Shown here one piece after another: positions 1 to 9,398 of a stretch of DNA of 60,871 nt (its first letter is position 1; the number at the start of each line of letters is the position of its first letter). The DNA lies in NCBI GenBank assembly GCA_040880525.1, contig JBBDIG010000059.1, forward strand, positions 1 through 60,871, written 5' to 3'. This DNA is from Bacteroidia bacterium (GTDB taxonomy: Bacteria > Bacteroidota > Bacteroidia > CAILMK01 > JBBDIG01). Position numbers and translations under genes: made by a program. Below the pieces are notes generated by a model. That model searched no databases and was not told the origin of the DNA. It was given only the letters and a program-made list of their open reading frames with translations.

Positions 1-159
1 TCTCATGCCTTATTAAAAATTGTTAAATGCAAAATAATATTTTTAAAAAAGCTATGAAACCTTACATCTGGCACAAAAACCTATTGCTTTAAATTTTTGA
101 TAAATAATGGCAAACTTCCTTTGCTGCAATATTCAATATACACTTAAAATCCAGGTAAA

Positions 160-1560
160 ATGAATAAATACTACTCGCTGCTTCTGCTTCTTATGGCTTT
201 TCTGCCCGGCCACATATTGGCCCAAACCAATTATAATGACGTGGCCGTGATCGTAAACTCCAACAGCACAGTTTCTCTTGCTATCGGAGAATATTTCAGC
301 CAGGAAAGAAATATTCCTGAGAAGAACATTATTAAGATAAATGTTCCTGAAAAAGAGCAAATTTCTTCTGCGGAGTTTGATGATCTTCGTCAGCAGGTGG
401 AGGATTATATCACTGCAAATAACCTCCTGGGCGATCTGAATTATCTTGTAACTACTAAAGGTGTCCCGCTGGGTATTGCCAGGGACTCGTCTGCAAACTG
501 GGGCGGTGTTCCTTTCGGCTACCACAGGGCATCAGTAGAGAGCGAATTAGCTTTGATTCTCGGCCCTTACGCTCCCTATATCGGAGACTCCCTGGCCATC
601 CAAAATCCATATTTTCAGAAGAATGAGCATTTTACACGCAACAAATTTGGTGTATTCCTCGTAACGCGCCTGGATGGGTACACGCAGCAGGACGTTTTTA
701 GGCTTGTAGATAATGGAGGCCCCAGCCAGGCCGTGAACCGCGATTCGGCAACCTTTGTACTTGATCAGGCGCCAAAGTGGAATACGGCAGGCCAATCCTA
801 CCAGCAGTTGAACCAGCGACTTGGCCAGGTGGCAACTGTATTGAAAGCGAATAATTGGGAAACCTTGCTGAATGACGATACCGTTTTCGTAACCGGACAG
901 AGAAATGTGCTTGGATATGCAAGCTGGGGAAGCAATGATCAGGATGCCCATGCAGTAACTACCTGGGCCAGGCCCGGGAATATCTGGGCAAAAGGCTCTA
1001 TAGCAGAAACCTATGTTTCTACCAGCGGGCGCAGCTTTGAGAGCAGCAATACGATCGGCTGGCAATCCCGCATTGCTGATCTGGTGGAAGAGGGCGTGAG
1101 TGCCGTGAAAGGTTATGTATATGAACCCTTTTCATTCGCGCTGGCCGATGTTTCTGTGCTCTTCAGCCGGTATACTGATGAAGATGCAGATGAGCCATAC
1201 AATATGGCAGAATCTTTCGGAATGGCTTCTGCAGTACTCTCCTGGATGGATGTGGTGATAGGCGATCCGAAAACTTCCCTACAGTTGAAAGAACCTTCCG
1301 CTGTCGCAAAGAGCGGGGCAGGACCAAGCTTTCGGATTTACCCGAATCCGGCAGTTAACGAGGTAAATATTATTTACCCGGCCTCTCAGCCAATACATGT
1401 AATGGTTCAGGATCTTATGGGAAGGCGCGTTCTGCAAAGGTGGATAGACGGAGGTGAAGATTATTTGACTCTTGACGTTTCAGGCCTCAGTGCCGGAACT
1501 TATTTAGTAACTTTAAATTTAGAAAATACCTCTCTTCGGCAGAAATTGGTTGTCAGGTAA
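160..1560 (+). CDS. TIGR03790 family secreted protein with T9SS type A sorting domain
   Basis: The 466-residue product starts with a Sec signal peptide (residues 1-21, ending ILAQ). Its N-terminal half matches my knowledge of the TIGR03790 family: a VIVNSNS segment near residue 30, then IGEYFSQERNIP and a TKGVPLGI stretch near residue 105. The molecular function of that family is unknown. The last 75 or so residues look like a T9SS type A C-terminal sorting domain, with FRIYPNPAVNEVNI near residue 390, GRRVLQ, and LSAGTYLVTL before a basic end. I infer that it is exported across the inner membrane and then through the T9SS, whose components lie downstream in this window. It stands alone, with a terminator after it. 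Confidence 0.85.
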   Translation: MNKYYSLLLLLMAFLPGHILAQTNYNDVAVIVNSNSTVSLAIGEYFSQERNIPEKNIIKINVPEKEQISSAEFDDLRQQVEDYITANNLLGDLNYLVTTKGVPLGIARDSSANWGGVPFGYHRASVESELALILGPYAPYIGDSLAIQNPYFQKNEHFTRNKFGVFLVTRLDGYTQQDVFRLVDNGGPSQAVNRDSATFVLDQAPKWNTAGQSYQQLNQRLGQVATVLKANNWETLLNDDTVFVTGQRNVLGYASWGSNDQDAHAVTTWARPGNIWAKGSIAETYVSTSGRSFESSNTIGWQSRIADLVEEGVSAVKGYVYEPFSFALADVSVLFSRYTDEDADEPYNMAESFGMASAVLSWMDVVIGDPKTSLQLKEPSAVAKSGAGPSFRIYPNPAVNEVNIIYPASQPIHVMVQDLMGRRVLQRWIDGGEDYLTLDVSGLSAGTYLVTLNLENTSLRQKLVVR

Positions 1561-1607
1561 TACAGGTTTCCTGAATCACGTATTGGAAGGAAAAGAAAGT
1601 AAGGATT

Positions 1608-1645
1608 CAAAGGCTCTCAATTAACCAGGAGAGCCTTTGTTATTT
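1608..1645 (+). terminator. Rho-independent-type terminator after the TIGR03790 gene
   Basis: An 11-bp perfect stem (CAAAGGCTCTC at 1608-1618 paired with 1629-1639) encloses a 10-nt loop and is followed by TTATTTT. It lies 48 nt after the stop codon and separates this gene from the FKBP gene. Confidence 0.7.
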
Positions 1646-1771
1646 TAGAGGTATTAAGATATTGTTCATAAAGGAACCATACCTATCTGCAAAATAAACT
1701 CCTGTCATCCGATGGCATCATGCCTGATACCATTATTTTCGCAGCGATTTCCAACAATTTAACAAATCAAA

Positions 1772-2518
1772 ATGAAGTATTTTTTTCTCGCAATGCTAAT
1801 GGCCTTTAGTAGCTTAAGCACTGCATCTTATGCCCAAAAGAAAAAGAAGGACAAAAAGAAAAAGGGAAAGACCGAGAAGGTTGAGCTACTGCAAATGCGA
1901 AACGAGGTTGACAGCCTGAGCTATGCACTGGGGGTGAACATCGGGGCGAATCTTGCGGAGCAGAAAATTGACAGCTTCAATTTCGATCTTTTTGCTGAAG
2001 CTTTTAAAGCGGCTTACCTTAAAGATTCATTGCGTTTGCCCAGCGCAGAAGCAGATATGTTTTTGCAGGCATATTTTATGGAAAAATCACCGGATCAAAA
2101 CCAAACTCAAAATACAGAAAGCATGAATCAGAACACAGCAGAGGGGAAAAAATTTCTTAGTGAAAACAGGAAGAAAGAAGGAGTAACCGAAACATCCAGC
2201 GGACTTCAGTATGAGGTGCTCAAGGAAGGAACGGGGGCACAACCGGGTGCTACCGATCAGGTTACCGTGCATTATGAGGGAAGGTTGCTCAGCGGGAAGA
2301 AATTCGACAGTTCCTATGACCGCGGCCAGCCCGCTACCTTTGGACTAAACCAGGTAATCCCCGGATGGACTGAAGGTGTGCAATTGATGAAGGAAGGATC
2401 GAAATACCGTTTTTATATTCCACCCGGTCTGGCTTATGGCTCAAGGGGGGCCGGAGAATCCATTCCACCCAACAGCACCCTGATCTTTGATGTCGAACTT
2501 ATTAAAGTGGGTAATTGA
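1772..2518 (+). CDS. FKBP-type peptidyl-prolyl cis-trans isomerase, exported
   Basis: This 248-residue protein has a signal peptide (about residues 1-21, ending SYAQ), then a very basic lysine tract (QKKKKDKKKKGK). A helical FKBP_N-type dimerisation segment follows at about residues 40-130 (SYALGVNIGANLAEQ). The C-terminal FKBP catalytic domain spans about 140-247, with VTVHYEGRLLSGKKFDSS, QVIPGWTEGVQLM and IPPGLAYG. The layout is that of Mip/FkpA isomerases, which act as periplasmic or outer-membrane folding helpers. It has no obvious operon partner. The lysine tract directly after the cleavage site is unusual. A weak promoter-like TATTTTCG occurs near 1734. I am confident of the family but not of the client proteins. 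Confidence 0.92.
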   Translation: MKYFFLAMLMAFSSLSTASYAQKKKKDKKKKGKTEKVELLQMRNEVDSLSYALGVNIGANLAEQKIDSFNFDLFAEAFKAAYLKDSLRLPSAEADMFLQAYFMEKSPDQNQTQNTESMNQNTAEGKKFLSENRKKEGVTETSSGLQYEVLKEGTGAQPGATDQVTVHYEGRLLSGKKFDSSYDRGQPATFGLNQVIPGWTEGVQLMKEGSKYRFYIPPGLAYGSRGAGESIPPNSTLIFDVELIKVGN

Positions 2519-2569
2519 TTTGTCATCATAAGGATGGCTAACGAGTGCTGTGCAGCAGGCTGTGACAGC

Positions 2570-2577
2570 TATATTTG
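2570..2577 (+). promoter_or_regulatory. Candidate Bacteroidota -7 promoter box (TATATTTG)
   Basis: TATATTTG fits the Bacteroidota -7 consensus TAnnTTTG exactly and sits 30 nt before the ATG of the 3-hydroxybutyryl-CoA dehydrogenase gene. No clear -33 TTTG was found at the usual distance. Confidence 0.4.
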
Positions 2578-2607
2578 CAGCGAATCAAATAAATTGTAAG
2601 AGTAATT

Positions 2608-3522
2608 ATGAAAAAAATAGCAGTAATCGGTGCAGGAACAATGGGAAACGGGATTGCGCATGTCTTTGCATCCAATGGCTATGAGGTGATACTGAATGAC
2701 CTGTACCAGGATTTTTTAAACAGGGCGCTCAGCACTATTACCAAAAATCTTGACCGGCAGGTGAGCAAGGAGCGCATTACGGAAGAAGATAAACAACGAA
2801 CGCTGGCCAACATCAGCATCTCTACAGATTTGGCGGTTGCGATGAAAGATGCTGACCTTATTATAGAAGCAGCTACCGAAAACGAAAAGCTGAAGCTGGA
2901 CATATTCAGGAAGCTCAATGAATTTGCGAGCCGCGACTCCATCCTGGCAACCAATACTTCCTCAATTTCCATAACAAAAATTGCAGCAGTGACTGACCGG
3001 CCTGAGAAGGTGGTAGGAATGCACTTTATGAATCCCGTACCGGTAATGAAACTGGTGGAGGTGATTAAAGGATATTCAACCAGCGATGAAACTGGCGACC
3101 GGGTTATGGAACTGGCGCGTGAACTGGGAAAAGTACCGGTAGAGGTAAATGACTATCCCGGTTTTGTAGCCAATCGCATCCTGATGCCGATGATCAATGA
3201 AGCTATTTACACGCTTTTTCAGGGTGTAGCTGGTGTAAAGGAAATTGATACGGTAATGAAGCTTGGAATGGCGCACCCGATGGGACCGCTTCAACTTGCT
3301 GACTTTATTGGCCTCGATGTCTGCCTCTCCATTCTCACGGTGCTGCAAAATGAGTTCGGCAACATGAAATTTGCGCCTTGCCCATTGCTGATTAAAATGG
3401 TAACAGCAGGACATCATGGCGTAAAATCCGGATCAGGATTTTATGACTATTCCCATGAAGGGAAAGACCTGGTCATCGCCAAGCAATTTCGCAAGCAAGT
3501 GCTTTTCCCCACAGGAGCATAA
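2608..3522 (+). CDS. 3-hydroxybutyryl-CoA dehydrogenase
   Basis: The 304-residue protein has the expected length for a stand-alone short-chain 3-hydroxyacyl-CoA dehydrogenase. Residues 1-185 form the NAD-binding Rossmann domain, with IGAGTMGNGIAHVFA at 7-21, the acidic DLYQDF after strand 2, ATNTSSISIT, and the catalytic-histidine region GMHFMNPVPVMKLVEV. Residues 185-295 form the helical 3HCDH domain, with DYPGFVANRILMPMINEA and GMAHPMGPLQLADFIGLD. It should convert (S)-3-hydroxybutyryl-CoA and acetoacetyl-CoA using NAD(P)H. The gene is flanked by a promoter-like box and a terminator, so it looks monocistronic. A second, fused dehydrogenase (FadN type) is found near the other end of the window. 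Confidence 0.93.
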   Translation: MKKIAVIGAGTMGNGIAHVFASNGYEVILNDLYQDFLNRALSTITKNLDRQVSKERITEEDKQRTLANISISTDLAVAMKDADLIIEAATENEKLKLDIFRKLNEFASRDSILATNTSSISITKIAAVTDRPEKVVGMHFMNPVPVMKLVEVIKGYSTSDETGDRVMELARELGKVPVEVNDYPGFVANRILMPMINEAIYTLFQGVAGVKEIDTVMKLGMAHPMGPLQLADFIGLDVCLSILTVLQNEFGNMKFAPCPLLIKMVTAGHHGVKSGSGFYDYSHEGKDLVIAKQFRKQVLFPTGA

Positions 3523-3545
3523 GCAGAATAAATAGTTAATTCGTA

Positions 3546-3584
3546 AAAAAGCCCTGGCCGGATATATCTGGCCGGGGTTTTTTT
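3546..3584 (+). terminator. Strong rho-independent-type terminator
   Basis: A GC-rich stem (arms about 3550-3562 and 3567-3579, with a few G-U pairs, GCCCTGGCCGG against CTGGCCGGGG) is preceded by a run of A and followed by seven T (3578-3584). It closes the dehydrogenase transcript 24 nt after its stop codon. Confidence 0.8.
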
Positions 3585-3761
3585 GTGAATCCGTTCATCT
3601 CCTAAATGAAGAGAAGCAAACCCGGATTCTGATGCCCACAGTGCTCGTATGGTTTTACCGGATATTCATCCGTTTTTCGGCTGATTTCGGCTTTAAAATG
3701 CTTATGATCAGAGCAATTAAAAGCTATATACCCTTTGGAAGGTATTCCATGTTATTTGCCC

Positions 3762-3769
3762 TACTTTTG
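3762..3769 (+). promoter_or_regulatory. Candidate -7 promoter box of the suf operon (TACTTTTG)
   Basis: TACTTTTG matches TAnnTTTG exactly and lies 32 nt upstream of the sufB ATG. A TTTG at 3734-3737 could be the -33 element, although the 24-nt gap is slightly long. No recognisable IscR- or Fur-like operator was identified by eye. Confidence 0.45.
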
Positions 3770-3801
3770 CAGCCAATTTAGAAACAGTCTAAATAAGCAT
3801 T

Positions 3802-5247
3802 ATGAGTTCCGACCAGGAATTACTTGAAAAAGTTACAGGCAGTGAGTATAAGTACGGGTTCGTATCGAACATAGATCAGGATTTTGCTCCGAAAGGCTTG
3901 AATGAAGATATTGTACGGTTTATTTCTGCAAAAAAGGGAGAGCCGGAGTGGATGACGAATTGGCGGCTGAAAGCCTTTGGCCAATGGAAAAAAATGAAGG
4001 ACCCGATGTGGGCCAAAGTCACTCATCCACCCATTGATTTTCAGGACCTGCATTATTACGCAGCTCCCAGCAAAAAGAAGAAGCTGAAGAGCCTGGATGA
4101 AGTGGACCCGGAGATCCTCGAAACGTTCAAAAAGCTTGGAATCCCGCTGGACGAGCAAAAAGCGCTGGCTGGTGTGGCTGTGGATGCTGTGCTGGACAGT
4201 GTGTCCATCGCGACAACATTTAAAGGCAAGCTTAAGGAAATGGGCGTGATATTCTGTTCCATGAGCGAGGCAGTTCGCGATTATCCTGAACTGGTGCGTA
4301 AATATCTTGGAACGGTAGTACCGGCCAATGATAATTTTTACGCCAGCCTCAATTCAGCAGTATTCAGCGATGGTTCTTTTGTATACGTTCCCAAAGGCGT
4401 TCGCTGCCCTATGGAATTGAGCACCTATTTCCGCATCAACGCCAGTAATACCGGGCAATTCGAACGGACCCTGATCATTGCGGATGAGGGTAGCTACGTC
4501 AGCTATCTTGAAGGTTGCACCGCTCCGATGCGCGATGAGAATCAGCTTCATGCAGCAGTGGTTGAGTTGATCGCGCACAAAGACGCGGAGATCAAATACA
4601 GTACGGTTCAAAACTGGTATCCGGGTAATAAGGAGGGCAAGGGTGGCATCTATAATTTTGTTACCAAGCGCGGAATCTGCATGGGAGATAACAGTAAGAT
4701 AAGCTGGACACAAGTGGAAACGGGCAGCGCCATTACCTGGAAATATCCCAGCGTCATCCTGAAAGGCGATTATTCGGTTGGAGAGTTTTATTCTGTGGCA
4801 TTGACCAATAACCACCAGCAGGCTGATACAGGAACCAAGATGACGCACGTGGGCAAGAATACCAAAAGCATCATCATATCGAAAGGCATATCTGCAGGCA
4901 GAAGCAGCAACAGTTATCGTGGATTGGTAAAGGTGCTTCCAAGAGCGGAAAATGCCCGCAATTTCAGCCAGTGCGACAGTATGCTTCTGGGCGATAAATG
5001 TGGGGCACATACTTTTCCTTATCTGGAGATTGCCAATAAATCAGCCCACATAGAGCACGAAGCAACCACCTCTAAAATTGGGGAGGACATCCTGTTTTAC
5101 TGTAACCAGCGAGGAATTGATACCGAAGAGGCAGTAGCATTAATCGTAAATGGGTATTGCAAGGAGGTGATCAACCAGCTCCCGATGGAGTTTGCCGTTG
5201 AAGCACAAAAACTATTGGCTATCAGCCTGGAAGGTTCAGTAGGATAA
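3802..5247 (+). CDS. sufB: Fe-S cluster assembly scaffold SufB
   Basis: The 481-residue protein matches SufB along its full length. It is the scaffold half of the cytosolic SufBC2D complex on which clusters are built. Recognisable stretches are [35 protein letters not shown] and the C-terminal [13 protein letters not shown]. Cys391 (in QCDSMLLG) and Glu420 (in IEHEATTS) are 29 residues apart and align by context with E. coli SufB Cys405 and Glu434, the residues used for de novo assembly. It is first in the order B-C-D-S-E-T, with 155 nt before sufC. Confidence 0.97.
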   Translation: MSSDQELLEKVTGSEYKYGFVSNIDQDFAPKGLNEDIVRFISAKKGEPEWMTNWRLKAFGQWKKMKDPMWAKVTHPPIDFQDLHYYAAPSKKKKLKSLDEVDPEILETFKKLGIPLDEQKALAGVAVDAVLDSVSIATTFKGKLKEMGVIFCSMSEAVRDYPELVRKYLGTVVPANDNFYASLNSAVFSDGSFVYVPKGVRCPMELSTYFRINASNTGQFERTLIIADEGSYVSYLEGCTAPMRDENQLHAAVVELIAHKDAEIKYSTVQNWYPGNKEGKGGIYNFVTKRGICMGDNSKISWTQVETGSAITWKYPSVILKGDYSVGEFYSVALTNNHQQADTGTKMTHVGKNTKSIIISKGISAGRSSNSYRGLVKVLPRAENARNFSQCDSMLLGDKCGAHTFPYLEIANKSAHIEHEATTSKIGEDILFYCNQRGIDTEEAVALIVNGYCKEVINQLPMEFAVEAQKLLAISLEGSVG

Positions 5248-5402
5248 AGATCTGATTTTGGTAGTTCTACAGAGATCAGCGTTTATGATCTGCAGAAGAT
5301 GTCAAAGGTGCTGACCACGAATGGAAGCTTCTCCGGACTAAATACAACTTTAAAAGTTTGACAAAAAATTATTCAGGTTTTTAAAAAACGGAAAATTTAA
5401 GA

Positions 5403-6155
5403 ATGATCAAAATAAAAAATCTACACGCTAAAGTTGAGGATAAAGAAATTCTCAAAGGCCTCGATCTGGAGATCAGGCCGGGCGAAATACATGCGGTAAT
5501 GGGACCGAATGGTTCCGGCAAAAGCACGTTGGCTGCCGTGCTCGCGGGCAACGAGAATTTTGAAGTCACCCAGGGATCTGTGGAATTTGCAGGCAAAGAC
5601 CTGCTGGAAATGAGCGCAGAAGAACGGGCACGTGAAGGAGTATTCCTTGCATTCCAATATCCTGTAGAAATTCCCGGTGTCAGCGTTACTAATTTCCTCA
5701 AAACGGCTGTAAACGCAGTGCGCAAGCATAAAGGACAAGAGCCGATGGATGCCATGCAATTCCTTAAAAGAATGAAGGAAAAAATGAAGCTGGTAGAAAT
5801 GGATGAGAAAATGATGAAGCGCTCGCTGAATGAAGGCTTTTCAGGTGGCGAGAAAAAGCGCAATGAAATATTTCAGATGGCCATGCTGGAACCTGTTTTA
5901 GGGGTATTAGATGAAACAGATTCAGGACTGGATATAGATGCCCTGCGCGTGGTGGCCAATGGGGTAAACAAACTCAGAACAGAGAAGAATGCATTTTTAA
6001 TTATCACCCATTATCAGCGATTGCTCAACTATATCACCCCGGATTTTGTGCATGTGCTTTTTGATGGGAAGATCGTGAAATCAGGCGGGAAAGAATTGGC
6101 ACTGGAGCTTGAAGAGCATGGCTATGACTGGATCAGGAATGAAGTTGCAGCCTAA
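5403..6155 (+). CDS. sufC: Fe-S cluster assembly ATPase SufC
   Basis: This 250-residue ABC-type ATPase has no membrane segment. Walker A is GPNGSGKST (about residues 35-43), the signature is FSGGEKKRNEIFQM (about 147-160), and Walker B is LGVLDETDSGLD (about 166-177). The DETDSGLD form and the ERAREGVFLAFQYPVEIPGV Q-loop region are typical of SufC rather than transporters. It binds SufB and SufD and drives cluster assembly by ATP hydrolysis. It follows sufB by 155 nt and precedes sufD by 17 nt. Confidence 0.97.
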   Translation: MIKIKNLHAKVEDKEILKGLDLEIRPGEIHAVMGPNGSGKSTLAAVLAGNENFEVTQGSVEFAGKDLLEMSAEERAREGVFLAFQYPVEIPGVSVTNFLKTAVNAVRKHKGQEPMDAMQFLKRMKEKMKLVEMDEKMMKRSLNEGFSGGEKKRNEIFQMAMLEPVLGVLDETDSGLDIDALRVVANGVNKLRTEKNAFLIITHYQRLLNYITPDFVHVLFDGKIVKSGGKELALELEEHGYDWIRNEVAA

Positions 6156-6172
6156 ACGCAGAATGAGGACTT

Positions 6173-7513
6173 ATGATAAATACTGAAGAAAAAACAGGAC
6201 TGAAGGAGCGGTTGGTGGCCAGGTTTTATGACCTGGAAAAACAACTGAATGGCCAGGCACGCACACATATCCATAGTTTGCGGAGATCTGCACTAAAAAG
6301 ATTTGAGGCCATTGGATTTCCAAACCCCCGGCAGGAAGAATGGAAATATACCAATCTGCGCACACTTCTGGAGCAGGATTTTCAGCCTGTTACTGCAGTA
6401 CACGATGAGGATATTACCCTGGAGGATATCCGGGAATTTTTCATCCCTGAAGCGGATGCTGACCGGCTGGTATTCCTAAATGGTTGGTTTTCTCCAAAAC
6501 TTTCGGTTATAAAAGATACAGCGCACGTTACCGTAAAACCTTTGTCAGATGCGGCAGAAGAGAATCCGGAGCGAATTGAGGAACACTTCAAAGCCGGATC
6601 TGAAGGGAATGAAGCTTTTATCCTCCTGAATACGGCCTATGCGATAGAAGGAGCCTACATCCATGTACCGGACGGAAAGAATATTGAAAAGCCGGTACAT
6701 CTGCTATACATTAACAGCCATGAGGATGGTCCGGCACTTGCCCAGCCACGAACCATTATCAAGGTAGGCGGCAATAGCCAGGTAACCTTGGTAGAGAGCT
6801 TTCACTCTATTACACCGCAGCAGGCGTGTACCAATATTTTTACAGAATTTGATATGGCAGAGGGGGCTAACGTAGACTATTACAAGATACAGCACGAGAA
6901 TGAAAGCTCCTATCATATCGGGACGACAAAAGTTCACCAGGAAAGAAACAGCACTTTTGCTTCTAACACCATCACCCTGGGGGGAAGGCTGACGCGAAAC
7001 AATATTGATATTAAACTGAATGGCGAAGGATGCAATTCCAGGTTCTTTGGATTATTTATAACCAGAGATAAACAGCACGTAGATAATCACAGCCTAGTAA
7101 CCCATGCGAGTCCGGGCTGTTTCAGCAATCAGTTGTATAAAGGTGTGTTGTTTGACAGGAGCGTTGGTGTTTTTGATGGGCGAATCATTGTGGAACCCGC
7201 TGCACAAAAAACAAATGCATTTCAGAGCAACAAGAATATTTTGATGAGTGATGCAGCCAGCATCAATTCCAAACCCCAGTTGGAGATCTATGCAGATGAT
7301 GTAAAATGTTCACATGGAGCGACAATGGGCCAGCAGGATGAGGATGCGGTATTCTATCTGCAGACACGGGGAATTGATAGATTGCAGGCAAAGGCATTAT
7401 TGAATCTGGCATTTGTGAATGATATTGTTGAACAGGTGAAAATTGCATCGTTGAAGGATCGAATTAATGAGTGGGTGCATGAAAGGCTCGATCAACCGAA
7501 ATCTGAGCTATAA
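6173..7513 (+). CDS. sufD: Fe-S cluster assembly protein SufD
   Basis: The 446-residue paralogue of SufB is the other scaffold subunit of SufBC2D. The N-terminal region contains FPNPRQEEWKYTNLR. The C-terminal beta-helix contains NHSLVTHASPGCFSNQLYKGV, GRIIVEPAAQKTNAFQ and CSHGATMGQQDEDAVFYLQT. His381 in CSHGATMG aligns by context with the conserved cluster-related histidine of E. coli SufD (His360). It lies 17 nt after sufC and is followed by an intra-operon hairpin before sufS. Confidence 0.96.
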   Translation: MINTEEKTGLKERLVARFYDLEKQLNGQARTHIHSLRRSALKRFEAIGFPNPRQEEWKYTNLRTLLEQDFQPVTAVHDEDITLEDIREFFIPEADADRLVFLNGWFSPKLSVIKDTAHVTVKPLSDAAEENPERIEEHFKAGSEGNEAFILLNTAYAIEGAYIHVPDGKNIEKPVHLLYINSHEDGPALAQPRTIIKVGGNSQVTLVESFHSITPQQACTNIFTEFDMAEGANVDYYKIQHENESSYHIGTTKVHQERNSTFASNTITLGGRLTRNNIDIKLNGEGCNSRFFGLFITRDKQHVDNHSLVTHASPGCFSNQLYKGVLFDRSVGVFDGRIIVEPAAQKTNAFQSNKNILMSDAASINSKPQLEIYADDVKCSHGATMGQQDEDAVFYLQTRGIDRLQAKALLNLAFVNDIVEQVKIASLKDRINEWVHERLDQPKSEL

Positions 7514-7518
7514 GAACT

Positions 7519-7550
7519 AACCCTCCAGGGTACTGAACTCCTGGAGGGTT
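7519..7550 (+). terminator. Hairpin between sufD and sufS (possible attenuator)
   Basis: An 11-bp perfect stem (AACCCTCCAGG at 7519-7529 with 7540-7550) has a 10-nt loop. It is followed only by TTGGCATC, not a T run, so it may be a weak terminator or an RNA stability or processing element rather than a full stop. It begins 5 nt after the sufD stop. Confidence 0.5.
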
Positions 7551-7602
7551 TGGCATCTATAAGAGAAATTGAAAGGTCCTCATTAAGAATTAAAAAGCAA
7601 AA

Positions 7603-8838
7603 ATGAAGGCGGTAGCAACTGAAGTCATTAATATCCAGGAGATTCGTAAAAATTTTCCAATACTGAGCCAACAGGTATATGGCAATCCGCTAGTTTATCT
7701 GGATAATGCGGCTACCTCTCAGAAGCCACAACAAGTACTGGAAGCCATTCGGAAATATTATTCGGAGTACAACAGTAACATTCATCGCGGTGTACATTAT
7801 CTGAGTGAAAAAGCCACCAACGAGTATGAGAACGCCCGAAGCTATATCGCTGATTTTATCAATGCTAAGCCGCAGGAAATTAATTTTTTACGAGGAACGA
7901 CTGAGGCTGTGAATCTGGTGGCCCAGGCCTGGGGTCGTGAAAATATAAAAGCCGGGGATGAGATCATTATCTCCACAATGGAGCATCATTCCAACATTGT
8001 TCCCTGGCAAATGCTCTGTGAACAGAAGCAGGCACACCTGAAAATTATTCCGGTAAATGATGCAGGGGAGTTGGATATGGAAGCATTCCATAAGCTGCTG
8101 AATGAGAGAACCCGGCTAGTGTCAGTTGTATATATTTCCAATGCCCTGGGAACGATCAATCCGGTAGAGGAAATAATAGAAGCAGCCCATGCTCTGGATG
8201 TGCCGGTGATGATTGATGGCGCTCAGGCTATTCCCCACATGGCGGTGGATGTGAAGAAACTGGATTGTGACTTTTTCGCATTTTCAGGCCATAAAGCTTA
8301 TGGTCCTACAGGGATCGGAGTGCTGTATGGAAAGCAGGCCCTGCTTGAGAAAATGCAGCCGTATCAGGGTGGGGGAGAAATGATCCAATCCGTAACTTTT
8401 GAGAAAACCACCTACAACGAGTTACCCTATAAGTTTGAGGCAGGAACACCCAACATTTGTGGGGGAATTGCGATGGCGGAGGCGCTACGTTACATCAGGC
8501 AAATTGGATATGATAGCATTGGAACCCATGAGCAGGAATTGCTGGAATATGGACATCAGCGGCTCGGAGAGATCGAAGGAATGCGATTTATCGGAACTGC
8601 TGCCAGAAAGGCAGGCGCCATTTCATTTCTTGTGGATAAAATCCATCCTTATGATATTGGTGTTGTACTGGATAAACTGGGAATTGCGATCCGTACCGGC
8701 CACCATTGTACACAGCCTCTGATGAAGAGGTTTGACATAGCCGGTACTTGCCGGGCTTCATTCGCTATGTATAATACAAAGGAGGAGATTGATGCCCTGG
8801 TGGCAGGAGTGAAAAGGGCGGTTGAGATGTTGCGGTGA
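7603..8838 (+). CDS. sufS: Cysteine desulfurase SufS
   Basis: This 411-residue PLP enzyme of the SufS/CsdA type removes sulfur from L-cysteine and passes it to SufE. Seen in the sequence are YLDNAATSQKP near the start, NIHRGVHYLSEKAT, TMEHHSNIVPW and DGAQAIPHM. The PLP lysine is Lys231 in FSGHKAYGPTG, and the catalytic cysteine is Cys369 in RTGHHCTQPLM on the short loop typical of group II desulfurases. It is separated from sufD by 89 nt that hold a hairpin, and from sufE by 125 AT-rich nt. Confidence 0.96.
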   Translation: MKAVATEVINIQEIRKNFPILSQQVYGNPLVYLDNAATSQKPQQVLEAIRKYYSEYNSNIHRGVHYLSEKATNEYENARSYIADFINAKPQEINFLRGTTEAVNLVAQAWGRENIKAGDEIIISTMEHHSNIVPWQMLCEQKQAHLKIIPVNDAGELDMEAFHKLLNERTRLVSVVYISNALGTINPVEEIIEAAHALDVPVMIDGAQAIPHMAVDVKKLDCDFFAFSGHKAYGPTGIGVLYGKQALLEKMQPYQGGGEMIQSVTFEKTTYNELPYKFEAGTPNICGGIAMAEALRYIRQIGYDSIGTHEQELLEYGHQRLGEIEGMRFIGTAARKAGAISFLVDKIHPYDIGVVLDKLGIAIRTGHHCTQPLMKRFDIAGTCRASFAMYNTKEEIDALVAGVKRAVEMLR

Positions 8839-8963
8839 GAGAGGATCTCTGACTATTGCCGGAAAAATAAAAAAATTGAGGTAATGGATTTAGTTATTTT
8901 AAAATTAAATACTTCAAGATCAATATAATTCAATAAAAAATAAGTTAGGAATAAAAAAACAGA

Positions 8964-9398
8964 ATGGCCGGCATTGCTCAAATACAAGAGGAGATCACAG
9001 AAGAGTTCCAGCTTTTTGATGAGCCAATGATGCAATATGAATACATCATTGACCTGGGAAAAAAGCTGCCGGAGTTTCCTGAAGCCTTTAAGAACGAAGC
9101 GCACGTGGTGAAAGGATGCCAGAGCACTGTCTGGCTTCGCAGCTATATGAACAATGACGAACGCATTTATTTTGAAGCAGATAGCAATTCGGTAATAACC
9201 AAAGGCATTATCGCCTTGCTTATCCGCGTGCTTTCAGGCCATCGGCCAGAGGAGGTTGTAGCGGCAGAACTTAATTTTGTGGATAAGATAAATTTGCGTT
9301 CGCATCTCAGCCAGCAGCGGTCAAACGGACTTAACGCCATGATTCGGCAGATGAAACTTGATGCCATGGCTCATTTAACTCAGAAAACACAGAAATGA
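8964..9398 (+). CDS. sufE: Sulfur acceptor protein SufE
   Basis: The 144-residue protein has the SufE fold signature. An N-terminal helical part (LFDEPMMQYEYIIDLGK) leads to Cys52 in VVKGCQSTVWL, the residue that accepts persulfide from SufS, followed by GIIALLIRVLSGHRPEEV and the C-terminal LSQQRSNGLNAMIRQMK. Length and motif order match E. coli SufE. The stop codon overlaps the start of the next gene in an ATGA, which indicates coupled translation. The 125 nt upstream (8839-8963) are AT-rich with no feature I can name. Confidence 0.95.
   Translation: MAGIAQIQEEITEEFQLFDEPMMQYEYIIDLGKKLPEFPEAFKNEAHVVKGCQSTVWLRSYMNNDERIYFEADSNSVITKGIIALLIRVLSGHRPEEVVAAELNFVDKINLRSHLSQQRSNGLNAMIRQMKLDAMAHLTQKTQK

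Noticed and set aside
4354-5010. A 218-codon open frame antisense to sufB
   Set aside because: No recognisable domain; its composition reflects the sufB coding strand.
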